From Edaphochlamys debaryana (Eukaryota; Chlorophyta; Chlorophyceae; Chlamydomonadales), in the NCBI GenBank assembly GCA_016858145.1, contig JAEHOE010000027.1, positions 1 to 64,000 of the forward strand: a DNA stretch of 64,000 nucleotides, in the 5' to 3' direction. Positions 10,301 to 20,600 of this stretch are shown in pieces. The notes under the pieces were generated by a model. It was not told the DNA's origin. It saw only the letters and a list, made by a program, of their open reading frames with translations, and did not search any database. Position numbers and translations under genes: made by a program. Numbering within the stretch: the stretch's first letter is position 1; each line of letters begins with the position of its first letter.

Positions 10301-11977
10301 GAGTACCTGCCTTGGGTCCTGATGGGCTACCGCTGCTCCCCTCAGAAGTCCACCGGCAAGTCCCCGTTTGAGCTCATGTACGGCGCACCGCCTGCTGTGC
10401 CCCTCGGCGCCGCCGAGCTGTGGGCAGAGGCGATCGACCCTGAGGCCGATCCGCAACGGGCCGACCAACTCGTCATGCTGCGCTCACACAACGTGCAGCA
10501 GGCCGCGCCTTTCAACGGCCAGAACCTGCTGACGGCGCAATGGCGAGACCGCCACAACTACGCCCGCGTGCGAGCTGGCGGCTACAAGCCCCGCTTCACC
10601 AAATTCAACGTGGGCGACTACGTCTACGTCATCCTGCGCAATCAGAACAACACGCTCCAACTGCCCGTCCGCGACACCGTGCTCCGCATTGTGGCCGTGA
10701 GCCCAGAGGGAGTTGCCGAGCTGATGGGCCGCGACGGCACCATCCGCAAGGAGCACGTGAGCAACCTTGCCCCCTGCCACCTCCAAGACCTGGACCCAAT
10801 CGTCGATCCCCGCATCGCGGTGCCGCCGCTGGACCTGCCCTGCGAGATCTGTGCCTTCCCAGGCGACGAGTCCAAGATGGTCATGTGCGACGGGTGCGGC
10901 ACCGGCTGGCACCTGTACTGCCTTCGACCCCCGCTCCAGCGCGTGCCCCGCGGCACCTGGACTTGTCCCGACTGCCATGCCCGCGGCGTGACACCGGCAA
11001 CGATTGATCAGCTACCTGCCCCCGTACCGCGCGAGGCACCGCAGCCGCAGATCTTCCCCTCCGCCCAAGCGCGCCGTCGGCTCAGCGAGGCCAAAGCGCT
11101 GGAGGGCGTTCCCTGCTCCCGCAAGGTCCGAGACCCCGCGACCAACACCTTCGTGAACCGTAGGGGCACCCTGCACTACAAGTCGGACGAGCCGCACTCT
11201 CGCCCCATTGAGGCGCGCTACACTGACGGCACCGCGGAGCGCCTGACTCTGCGAGCAGCCAAAGCATGCGCTCAACCGTCCACCACGGCCCTCGTCACGG
11301 CGGCTGGGGTTCCGCCCTTAGTCCTGCCCGACACCTGGGACCTATCTTCGCCAAGCGCCCGAGCTGCTGCGCTGCTGCAGCTGCGCTCCGTGCCCGGGCT
11401 GGCCTCCAGCCTGCCTGAGTCCTTTCCCACGGGTACGCACCCTGCGCCCGCTGAGGAGGCGCTCAACCTGCTTCTGGACCACCTGGACGCAAGCCGATCG
11501 CCCGTCATTCTGGACCCGTGCGCCGGCGACGAGACCTTGGCCAACGCGCTCCGCGCGAGAGGCTACTCCGTCTGCGCCAACGGGGGCCGGGCCACCGAGG
11601 CCCCGGGCTGGCCCCGCTTGGATCCCCTACAACCTGGGACCTACCGCCGCCTCGCCACGCCCGGCGAGTCCTGGCTCATCATCTCTGCTCCGCACCCGGA
11701 GCTTCTGCCCTTCTGGCTGCCCTTGGCCGTCGCCATGGTGCCGCTAGTCGTGGCCTTCATCCCACGGCGCATGCTTACGGCCCCGCCGGACGCATGGGCC
11801 GCCCTGCTCAACGCCTTCACGGAGGACGAGCGGCTGGCCATCATCACTGGAGACACCTGTGGATACGTCAACGGAAAGCCTGGAGCTTGGCTGTTAGTGT
11901 TCCGGGATGCGACCTTGAGGGCGCAGCTGATGAGGGGTATCGGGAAGGGACGCGCTGGGCACTGGGTGCATGCGTAG
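7232..11977 (+). CDS. Retroelement polyprotein: RT thumb, RNase H, MTase-like, integrase, PHD finger, MTase-like
   Basis: This is an uninterrupted ORF of 1,581 codons. Residues 1-110 are the RT thumb/connection. RNase H follows with Asp130, Glu172, Asp197 and Asp240. Residues about 395-580 resemble a DNMT3/DRM-type cytosine methyltransferase: a Rossmann-like start (VIVECGTSAATG) and a late Asp-Ala, His-x-Leu-Arg-Ala, Thr-Asn-Leu pattern, but no Pro-Cys catalytic motif. Integrase has an HHCC zinc-binding region (about 836-876) and catalytic Asp904, Asp964 and Glu999. A C4HC3 PHD finger spans about 1204-1250. The C-terminus (about 1405-1560) has a second methyltransferase-like motif I (ILDPCAGDETL) but no NPPY/DPPW motif. 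The listed start is only where the frame opens; translation would normally come from upstream. RNase H, integrase and PHD are firm; the methyltransferase calls are inference. Confidence 0.9.
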   Translation: MLDEINIKLHPDKTVVAADKIEFLGHMVSADGLRPVQAKVAAIQAIQPPRSLTELQALLGLCNYYRCYIPRFACIANPLYELTKKGVTWGPETWQPRHQEALDQLKAEFSTNDRLLRKPDPNHQLILHTDFSNVGISAVLGQLDDEGHEYMVACISRSLNVHERNYTSYKGEMLAACWAMKMLRPYLIGPRFILVTDHAPLLWLMENQNLVGQYARWALLMQEYDFDVAHRPGQLHYNADTLSRSPLPSSADGSGARMDEDSDAKPPPPRLVPYPTVTPSAQPTALMSAVQVLALRAREEYSLLATVTGQGSALAPSPDEWLAGGNGTASDPVERFADPECTAAQLLTRQANLTANRVVREARDALRATSLSPPRPRRVAEGRTAALDTSLLSHHFLEHALTEGLVIVECGTSAATGLEACLWAGWTVRRYHTLGAPAQEHSLLRRRLGWLRASFPRQLRGSAVESPWAALPPGPLTNDHLLAASARSGQQWLVLGNLDSTLAPPDRVLELLGRLQELQPRLPPGFLLEREPPASADTPFGTCLTLDTAAMGRAQHSLRAFCTNLAAPEHLRKVATSGAWSPGNLSAAAAAPSRRLPLCEAPLSEPYSACDVPGRPVTVFPPGNLATIQLASTASAVPSPLLPEEIAALTGLEPASLLERRNDGTLAVPSAIDALQQGLQTPAAARILLCAQALQRAFVTPHHMARMPPQQAPPAAPLGGGREIENNTAAQPAALVTTALQHHQSNEHWTSALVSAAADAQESRYCDPWEDKQLLHYLAQGTCPAGIVGEAARRVARRAINYRFDDRSNRLYRRMPNSTMREVPPPERRQAIIQEAHHRLGHWGARRTLCLVQNGYWWQGMSRDVEYVVQRCPLCDRANTVGNVTPPELHPLPIRGPFFRWHVDLAGPLTRTSSGYEYVMVCVEAWTKHVEMIPLRSKGSEEVANAFLANVLARFSAPAEVVTDGGTEFQGAFAALLEQCFIDHRHTSPNHPQANGAAERVVQVCKRSLRKYCAQYASAERWDEYLPWVLMGYRCSPQKSTGKSPFELMYGAPPAVPLGAAELWAEAIDPEADPQRADQLVMLRSHNVQQAAPFNGQNLLTAQWRDRHNYARVRAGGYKPRFTKFNVGDYVYVILRNQNNTLQLPVRDTVLRIVAVSPEGVAELMGRDGTIRKEHVSNLAPCHLQDLDPIVDPRIAVPPLDLPCEICAFPGDESKMVMCDGCGTGWHLYCLRPPLQRVPRGTWTCPDCHARGVTPATIDQLPAPVPREAPQPQIFPSAQARRRLSEAKALEGVPCSRKVRDPATNTFVNRRGTLHYKSDEPHSRPIEARYTDGTAERLTLRAAKACAQPSTTALVTAAGVPPLVLPDTWDLSSPSARAAALLQLRSVPGLASSLPESFPTGTHPAPAEEALNLLLDHLDASRSPVILDPCAGDETLANALRARGYSVCANGGRATEAPGWPRLDPLQPGTYRRLATPGESWLIISAPHPELLPFWLPLAVAMVPLVVAFIPRRMLTAPPDAWAALLNAFTEDERLAIITGDTCGYVNGKPGAWLLVFRDATLRAQLMRGIGKGRAGHWVHA

Positions 11978-12165
11978 ATAGGGAGGTGAGCCGAGGGAGC
12001 TGAGTTCTGCTGGCTGTAGCCTGGTGAGGACTCTTAGCGAGCATGGGGGAGGATTGAGGCTTCTCTGCTGGAGGGAACTGTTGTGTACAGCCTGAGCGAA
12101 CTGCTTCTGACTTAGCGTGTGGCCTCGAGGCCGCCTGACTTCGCGTTGTTGGCTCTAGAGTCGCC

Positions 12166-12176
12166 AAGGGGGGGAG
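12166..12176 (+). other. Polypurine tract candidate of the retroelement
   Basis: An AAGGGGGGGAG run lies about 190 bp after the polyprotein stop and directly before the first copy of the 50-bp repeat. This is where a gypsy element has the purine primer for plus-strand DNA synthesis next to the 3' LTR. Confidence 0.55.
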
Positions 12177-12224
12177 TTCGGTCAGCCGGCTGCACTTTGC
12201 CGTAGCCCATAGTGTGTCCTGACA
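12175..12224 (+). repeat. 50-bp direct repeat, copy 1 (probable 3' LTR start)
   Basis: The 50-bp sequence starting AGTTCGGTCAGCC and ending TCCTGACA is identical to 12667-12716. Copy 1 abuts the polypurine tract, which suggests that it is the first part of the 3' LTR. The sequences just outside the two copies differ on both sides. Confidence 0.8.
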
Positions 12225-12666
12225 GCTGACAGAGCACAGTACCGTCGCTGTCACAGTATGGTTGCCGGTTTGGAGTTGAGGTAGGGTGCTGGAGGTTTGT
12301 GGTTGGTCTGCTGGTTGGTGCCGGAGGTTACGTCTAGGGTTGAGACTAGGGTTGTGACACCAGGGTTTGGCTCGTGAGACACGTGGCATGAGCACCTGAG
12401 GTACGGCAAAGAGCCCTTCCGATCGGGGCGACTTAGGCGAACGCCCAGCTTCCGACTGGCAAGTCGGAAGCACTACTTGCTGCGGATCTACTCTGCTGTG
12501 ACTGTAACTACTAGAGTGTTGCTGCTCTGCTGCCTCTAGCGCCTGCGGCGCAGTCTTTGTGCCATCCGACGACTTCCCGAGGAGCCTTCGCTCGACCCAG
12601 CCGCTGAGCCTCAGCGCTGGTCCTAGAAGTGAGCCCAGGCACCGCCTGCGTCTTTGCTCGCCGATT

Positions 12667-12716
12667 AGTTCGGTCAGCCGGCTGCACTTTGCCGTAGCCC
12701 ATAGTGTGTCCTGACA
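12667..12716 (+). repeat. 50-bp direct repeat, copy 2
   Basis: Exact copy of 12175-12224, offset by 492 bp. It could be the truncated start of a second LTR placed in tandem after a 492-bp LTR, or a repeat inside one longer LTR. The window does not contain the 5' LTR that would decide this. Confidence 0.75.
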
Positions 12717-14674
12717 ACGCCCTACGCCGCACGGCCACGACCCAGCACTGGGCTTCGTTGATGTCTGCTGCCGGCCAGGGGTGGTGCGGCTGGTGGGTGT
12801 GGTGTGTAGCCGTGTAGGCCATTCATTCACGCGGCCTACACGTCGGGGTACAACCGGACGCCGGAGCCGCCCCTTCGGGACGTGCAGCCTATGATCTCGC
12901 CTCAGCTTTACACTCAATATGGCAATACCGGTATGGAAGGCTTCTTCTTCTTCTGGCCATGCCTTTATTGCGGGTGGGCCAGCGGCGTGCCGCTTGCATC
13001 GGCCGCGGCCCCTCGAGACTCTTGCCACCTCACACCATCACACGAACACGCACTGCACATGCAGGCACCACCAACGCACCACGCAGCGCACTCTGCTATG
13101 CACGACAGCAGTGCCGGCCCCCACAACACGTCCAGCATTGCTCGGGCCGGGGACGTCACGAGGACGGCAACCGCCGCCCCCGACGGACTCTCGCACCACG
13201 CAGCACTGCCAGCGGACAACCCCAACAAGCGGCCCTGATCAGACCAAACACGGCCGGGCCAAGCGCCGAGACGCCATAGCCGCTTGTGCTCGGCGCGTCA
13301 GGCAGGATTTAAGGCAGTCAAGGAAGCACCCAAGACACCAAGACACTTTCACACCGGCTGTGCAAGCGTGCTTCTCCGTCGGCCCGCAAATCCTGGCGGG
13401 CTGGGGGCATCGCACGCGGGATCGCCAATGCGGCGAACCCAGCGCACATCACCAGAGTGAAGAGGACGCAAGCGGGTCGGGGGCCTAAAGCGCATGCAAC
13501 GCCCCCGCAGCATACCCTAGCGCAACGGTGCCTGTAGCGGAAGGGCACCTGCCGGGCACATCGCCGCCGGGACCATCCAGGCCCACTGCCCGGGCGTGTA
13601 CTGCCTGGCCCCGGAGTGTACTGCCACGTACTGTCTGCACGTTCACCCACTGTCCTTGGGGCCGACACGTCCCGGCTTCCACATAGCACAGAGACGCCAC
13701 ACCGCAAGCACACATGACAAGTAACGGCGCAATCGACTGGCCAATGGTTGGTGAACCGGTGACAGCGTTACTGCTCTGCAGCCTGCACACAGGCAGGCTG
13801 ACCGAATCACACCTCTCTCCTCGGGCCCCGACACCCTGTTTGAGCCCTAGGCCCCAAGACACCATCCTCGAGACAAAACAGTGGACTCTTGGAAGCTCCT
13901 CTCTCTCTCTCATTTGCTACTGGCATGGCTCAGCTTTGCTCAATCTGGGAATTAGCTCATCTTGCCCTCCTTTCAGACCCTCGTAAGTACAACCTGAATC
14001 TGACAACGTGTACCCCCAGCTCGCTAGCAGTTGGGTTTGGTGAGCCACGCATCCATGCCGCCGCCACCGCCTCGGGCCCAAGCAAGACCCACACGGGCCC
14101 AAAGGAAGGCCCACACAGGCCCAACGGGCAACCGAAAGGCAGGGAGGGCTGGACACGGGCAAGGGAACGGCCGCTTGGCCGATCCCGTAACAACGGATGC
14201 AGCTCCCGTGATGCAGGGTAGGGCTGGCCCGGGACTGAGCGGGAAAGCCCCGGCGCCCGCCGCCTCCGCCAATGTACCATATCAGGAGCATTTTATGATT
14301 TGGTCTGCGCACGTCGAAGACTCGAATCACAGACTCCGGTCCTGTACCCCCTCATCATCGGCCTGTCGTGCGTTGCGGATGCTCATTAAAAGCAAGGCGA
14401 CGCTGAAAAGCTAAGCAGGCGCGAGAAATCGACACACGAATCAATCCAACCGTGACGTTTAATAAAGAAACCAAAACGAAGCGGCAGCGCGGAGCACGCC
14501 GAACGCGGCAAGAAGCAAAGCATAGCCAAAACTGCACGGGGCGCGAGCGTGACTGGGAAGCCCGGCCCGCCCACGCAGACCGCGCATTGCGCGACGGGTG
14601 TCAGCTGAGCGGGCTCAGGCCACCCCAAAACACGAACACCCTAGCGCTACCACTCCAGCACAAGAGCGCCAGCG
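12717..14674. other. Intergenic stretch without a recognisable gene
   Basis: No protein family, RNA gene or clear splice structure was seen here. Open frames on both strands are low-complexity and do not agree with each other. The right part should contain the 3' UTR of the pseudo-response regulator gene, which ends at 14675 on the minus strand, but no convincing TGTAA signal was found close to its stop. Confidence 0.5.
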
Positions 14675-17600
14675 CTATCGGTGGCCGTGGCCGTGCGCCG
14701 CCGACCCCTTGTGACCCCCGTGCAGGACCTTGTCCGAGCCGCCCTTGGCCCCGCGCCCGCTGGCGGCGCCGCCAGTAGCGCCGCCGCTGCCGCCCGTTCC
14801 GCCGCCGCCGTTCTCGTCGGGGCTGTTGCTTCCGGAATCGCTGCCGTTCTTGCCGCCGCCGCCAGCGTCGCCGAGAGCGCCAGCCTCGCGATCGCGAAGG
14901 CCTGGGTCGCGTAGGTCTCGGTGGTCGTCACGGCGAGCCTCGCCGCCGCGACCCGAATCGCACCGTTCGCGATGAATGGCGCCGTGGCCCGCGGCGGGCC
15001 CGCTCGGGCCCACGCCGGGCCCCTGGCTCAGCGGCGCCGCCAGCAGCGGCGGCTGCGACGCCGTCGGCGCCTGGGCGTGCGCGCTGCCGCCGCCGCCAGC
15101 GCCGCTGACGCGCTGCTGGCCGAAGCCGGCGGGCATTGGCCCGCCGCCGCCGGCGGCAGCGGCAGCGCCGGCGGCAGTGAGCGATTGCGGCTGCGCTGCC
15201 GCCGCCGGGCCGAGGCCCTGCGACGCGGCGGCGGCCGAGGCCGCCAGTGGCTGCTGGCTGGCGGCAGCTGCCGCTGCCGCGCCGCCAACGGACTGCTGGG
15301 CCGCCGTCGGCAGCGCGCCGCCGGCTTGCAGGCCCGCCGCCGTCGGCCCGCCTACCGCCGCCGTCAGGCCGCCAGCGGCGGCGTTTGGCGGTAGCGGCAG
15401 GCCGCCTTGCGAGGTTGGGCCAGTCGTCATCAGCGCGGCGGCGCCCTGTGGCGCTGCGCCGCCGGAGGTGGCGGGGGCGGGGCCGGAGGGCGGCGGCGGG
15501 GCGCCCTGGGATGACACAGCCTCGAGTGTGCCTTGGCGGTGCATGCTCATGGGTCTGGCAGGCGGGAGGGAAGGAGCGGGGGCGTTAATGAGGACCGCAA
15601 TGACAAGGTGGTTAGCAGGGGAAGACCATGCCGGCTACGCACAAGCCTTGACATAGAACGCAACATTTCTATTCTACCCTCCGGGTCGCAACGCACCTGC
15701 CGTAGCCGCTCTGCTGCTGTTGGGCGGCGGAGGGCCCCGGCTGGGCCTGTTGCTGGGGTGGTTGGCCGTGGGAGGAGTGGCCGTGGGAGGAGTGGCCGTG
15801 GGAAGAATGGCCGTGAGAAGAGTGACCGTGCGAGTGGCCGCGGGAGTGGCCACGGTCCCGCGAGAGCGAGCTCTGAGAGCCCACCGATCGCGACGCTTTG
15901 GCTTCCTGTGGGGCCCGGGGCAGGGGAGGGAGCGGGGAGGCGTGAGGGAGAGGGAGGAGAGAGAGGCGAGGCCGGGGGTGGAGTTTGGGTGCAGGGCAGG
16001 AGGGGCAGGGCCGGTAGGGTGGGGGAACGAGCGGGCGCTGAAGGGGTTGCTGCGCGGGAGTCTGCCGGCCAGATTGCGCGATGGGTCTGGAAAGGTCGAC
16101 TACTGTACGGCAGGAGGCTACTGACGTGGAGGACTGCCGGGGCGGTGTCGACGTACGGTGGCGGCGGCCGGGACTGTACGGCAGAGGCACAGAGGCGACA
16201 CACACACAACACACACGTTCGCCGTACACGTCGCCCACTACATACGTTCGTACGCACAGCGGTTGCGACCAGGCCAGGGCAAGACACGGCATTCTGAGCT
16301 GCTGCTGTACAACCCTCTTGTTCTTCAGTGAATGCGCAGGGCAGCGGACAAGGCACGCATTCTGGGCTGCTGCAACCCAAGGTTCCCTTGGCTCCGGCCC
16401 ATCCCCACCCAGCATTCAGCCAGCCCGCCTGGGCGCTCACCCTCGCGAGCATGGCCGCATCTCGTAGCCCGATCAGGCTCCGTACGACAGCCGCCGCGTC
16501 ATCTACCTCCATGCCCGCCAGGCCACGTGGCAGCGCCATCGCGCCACTTGCCGTACGGCCGCCCATGAGGCCTGCCGGCGGCGGCGAGGTTGACGGCGGC
16601 GGGCCGCCACGCTCGCTGGCGGCGGCGCCCGACGCGCCGGCGGTGCTGCCAGCCGGCGGATCCGCCGCGCCGCCAGATCCGGATCCAGATCCGTTGTTGC
16701 CAGATCCGTTGCCGTCGCCTCCGCCGGTATCAACGTCCATGTCTTCAGGGCCGTCAGTCTGCGGAGACAGGGCAAGCCAAGGGCGAGAGAGGGGGACGGA
16801 GGAGGGGGTAGTGAGCACGACTGCGCGAAGACAGGGGGCTACGGGGCTGGCTGCAACAACTGCCTTACGTAATCAAAGCACACAGCGGTCACACGGTGTG
16901 TGTTGGCCAGCTTCGCTAAAGGACCCTCGATCGCGCGCACAGCACACAGCAACACAACATACTCCACGCCATGGCCTGACGCTCGGAGCGCGCAGCACGC
17001 AAATCACACAGCACATTCCTACTGCCGTACATCCATCCGTACTCGCCTGCCGCTCGCGGTCCTCGACCATGCGGCGCTGTGCGGAGCTGTCGGCGCCCCA
17101 CTCGCCGCGGTCCCGATCTTGGGCCCCGGCGGGGCCCTGCTGGGCCCGGCCCGGGCCCCCCATGGTCTCGTCCGCCTCCTCCACGGTCTCGTCCTCCTCT
17201 ACCTCCTCTGGGTCATAGTCCTCCTCCTGTCAGGGGGGAGGCAAAGGACACGGGGGGAAAGAGCAAGGGTCAGGAGCTGCAGTCACCAGGAACCAAACCT
17301 GCGGGAAAGCAGAGGCGCGCAGAGGCCAAACGTACTAATCACCCCAGCCCTCAATACCCCCAACGCACCCCGCCTTCATGCCAGCCCCACAGCACCCGCA
17401 CCCAACACACCTCGTAGTACCCCCGGCTGCCGGTCTGCACCTCCTCCTCAGCGCCCAGCTCCTCGCCCGCAACGCCGCCGGCGCCGCCAGTGCCGCTCTT
17501 GGCGCCGTTGGAGAGGGTGGTGGCGGCGCCGTCGTCCAGGCCGCCGCCGCCGCCGCCGCCCAGGCCCAGGCCGTGCTTGGTGAACTGCCCCCGCACGCGC

Positions 17601-20600
17601 GGGCGCTGCTGCGCCAGCTGCTTGCGGGACTCGTAGCGGATGGTCTTGGAGAAGCGCAGGTTCTGGGGGGGAGGGCAAGTGGGAGGGACGGGTGGGAGGA
17701 GGCAAGAGGGCGGGAAGGGGGGGGAAGAGGAGGCATGAGGAGGTAAGGACCAGGACTAGGGCACCCTGCGACGCCCACGAGGGCAACGCTGACAAGGACA
17801 GGAGGAAACGCCCAAGCCCTACCCAGGCCCCACCCAGGCCCACCTTCCGCTTCTTGCGGTATTTGTCCAGCGCCAGGGCCCGGCGGCGCTTGGGCTCCGG
17901 CACCCCCGGCATGGCCACTCGGGCGCGGCCCAGCGGGCCCTCACCCGGCAGGCAGGGGGGCAGCAGCACGCCTGCGGTGGTGGGGGTGGTGGGGGCGGTG
18001 GGGTTTGAAGGTTGTGGCGGGGCATGGGCGAAGCTCCGGGTCCTCCGCACCGCATCGCAGCCTCCGGGTCCTCCGGTCAACCCAAGCGCGCTGAGAAAAA
18101 CCCCGCTACCACGCAACGCCAGGCAACGCACCTCCGGCGACGTCCCGCGGTATGAGGCCGCCAGCCCTGGCGAGGACCGCCGCGTCAGCGCCGGGGCCCA
18201 GTCCGCCATGGGCGCCCGCACCCGGGGGCACGGGGAACGGCAGCACGCCGGCCGCCGCCGCCGCGGCGGCGGCCGCCATGGAGGCCTGAGTGAAGGCGGG
18301 CGGCCGCCAGACGGCTGCCGCCGCCGCCACGGCCGCCGCCGCCGCGGCCTGTTGCTGGGGAAGGGTGGGGCCGCTGCCGGGGTGGCCCGGCGGGGCGCGG
18401 GAGCCGGGCGGGGGCGCGTGCGGGTGGCCCAGGGCTTGGGCGGGGTGGTGCATGCTCATGGGCGCCTGAGCGTACGGGAGGATGTACGAGGCACGTGTCA
18501 GCCGTACAGTACGAGAAGGGCAGCAGATATATCGCGATGCGTGTGGATTGCGAAAGCGCACATAGCCCCGGCTTGTGGGTGGGCTTATCGGCCGGGACAC
18601 GCACATGCAGTACGGCACACCCCTATCTGTCGTACACACCGCCGTACCGTTTGGCCGAGCAGGGCTTGGAGCGTGACGCCGCTGGCGAGCAGTTGGTTGA
18701 GGATCATGGCGTTGATGTTGGTGGCGGCGGAGGTTGGCGGCGGCGGCGGCCCGCCGGGGCCGCCCACGGTGCCGTCAGCGGGGCCGCCGGCCATCGGCCC
18801 CAGCAGCAGGCCGTGGCCGGGCGGGCCGTGCACTGCATGCCCGCCGTGTGCTGAGCGTGCTGCGGCTTGGTGGGCCTGGTGGGCCTGCGGAGCACGGGGC
18901 ATGACGTACGACGTGTATCTGAGTAATGTGGGTAATCTAGTTTTCAGTGCGCGGAGAGGCGAGTGGGTGGAGGAGAGCGGTCCTGGCTGTGATGGCGCAG
19001 TGGGGTGGGCTGGACAGGTTGGTTTGCGGGGAGGTGGAGGCTTGTGTGAACGTGTCGTACACATGACAATCGTACGACACACGTGTTGTCGTACCTCACT
19101 GGCGGCGGCCGCCAGTGCGACAATGTCGGGCGGGGGGAAGGACATGAAGGCCTTTCGGGGGGGAGCGGAAGGGGCGGGGGGGGGGCGAGGGGGGAGGGGA
19201 GAAGGCGACGAGGTGGGCGGGGGCCGGAGGCAGCTAGGTGGCTGCAGAAGTCAAGGTCACGAGCTTGGCTTGGCGTGCCCACCCCTGCCCCCCACCCCTG
19301 GCTCCTTGCCCCGGACCTGCATCCCCTCCCCCCCGCCCCCTCCCTCCCCGCCCCTTCCCAACGCCCCCGCCGCTCTCCCCCTCCACTTCCCCCCATCTCC
19401 CCCCCCCCGTTCCCCTAGGGCAACTCCTCACCGGCAGTTGGACCGTCTCCATGGGGGAGGGCCCCTGTGGGCCTCCGCCACCCGGGCCCAGGCCGGGCCC
19501 AAAGCGGCCCAGGGCGGGGTGGGCCATGCGGGAGAGCACGTGGCCGGGGGGCAGGCCTGGGGGAAGGGGAGGGAAGCGGGTGCGTTGAGGGTTGAGGATT
19601 GGGGAAGGACACGTCCTCGTGATCCTACAGCCCATTCACGTTCAAGTCACAAGCCTGCTCTCGCGGTGCAAGCCCCATTCCGAGGGGTCCCTCCCGCGCC
19701 CAAGCCCCCACCCCGTCCCCGCCCCTCCACACCCTCCCACGGCTCACCAAACGGCGGGGCTCCAAACATGCCGGGGAAGCCCGCCGGCAGCCCGGGGGAG
19801 GCCGCGCCCGGGCCCACGCCGCCCATGGGTCCCCCTCCCATGGGCCCGCCGCCGTGCTGAGACCCGCCGCTGCCGCCAGCGCCGCCGGGCCATGACGCCG
19901 GGCCGTGCGCCGACGCCGGGCCGGTCGGGCCGCTGCCGCCGGCGCCGCCAGAGCCCGAACGGCCGGCGCCGGCGCCGCTGCCGCTGCCGCCAGCGCCGGC
20001 GGAGCCTGGACCCGATCCGTAGCGAGAGGGCGAGATCCCCTGAGATCCAGGGCGCTCGGAGGACAGGGTGGGCTGCTTGTAGGTGTACGACGAGCCGTTG
20101 AGGTTGTTGCCGGCGGACAGAAGGGCGGCGCCGCCGCCGCCGGAGCCGCCGGGGCCCGACGGGTTGTGGCCGCCGCTGCCGCCGGAGTTGCGGAGCTGGC
20201 GGAAGGTGCAAGGCAAAGGGCAGGGGCGAGAGGGCGGGCGGGTGAGAGGTGAATGACAGCACAGACGTGTACCCAGCCCTTACACACACGTACAATCGCA
20301 TGGAAGCAGCGCGGGGCAGGTACGACATGGGGATACTGTACGACATCACCGCTGACTCACCATGGCCGCTGCGCGCTCCCGCTGCGCCGCCGCCTTCGAC
20401 CGCCCGAGCGCCGCCCCGCCGCCGCCGCCGCCGGTGGCGACGCCCTCGGCGGCCGCCGCCAGGCCACCGCCGCCACTGCCGCCGCCGTGCGTGCCGTTGT
20501 CCTCCTCCTCCGGCGGGTCCCGGTCGCGGGTGCCGGGGGGCACGGCCTCTGACGTGGCGGCCCGCTTGCGGCTCGAGGTGGAGGGGCCGGTGTACTGGGC

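Larger units (their letters stand above)
1..12716 (+). mobile_element. Ty3/gypsy-like LTR retrotransposon, 5'-truncated by the window
   Basis: The stretch encodes, in Ty3/gypsy order, a gag-like region with a CCHC zinc knuckle, aspartic-protease-like segments, reverse transcriptase, RNase H and integrase. The integrase lies after RNase H, which is the gypsy order rather than the copia order. Extra C-terminal modules are a PHD finger and methyltransferase-like folds. The 5' LTR and primer-binding site are not in the window. The 3' side has a G-rich polypurine tract at about 12166-12176, followed by a 50-bp sequence that recurs at 12667-12716, so the 3' LTR is probably about 490-540 bp. The 5' half changes reading frame many times while the last 4.7 kb is intact. 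The right boundary is inferred. Confidence 0.9.

Noticed and set aside
11868..13028. 386-codon minus-strand open frame spanning the 50-bp repeats
   Set aside because: It has no family resemblance, overlaps the end of the polyprotein, and its internal repetition only reflects the DNA repeat.
17692..19860. 722-codon plus-strand open frame
   Set aside because: It is antisense to several well-supported exons of the pseudo-response regulator. It is Gly/Arg/Pro-rich and exists because of high GC content.
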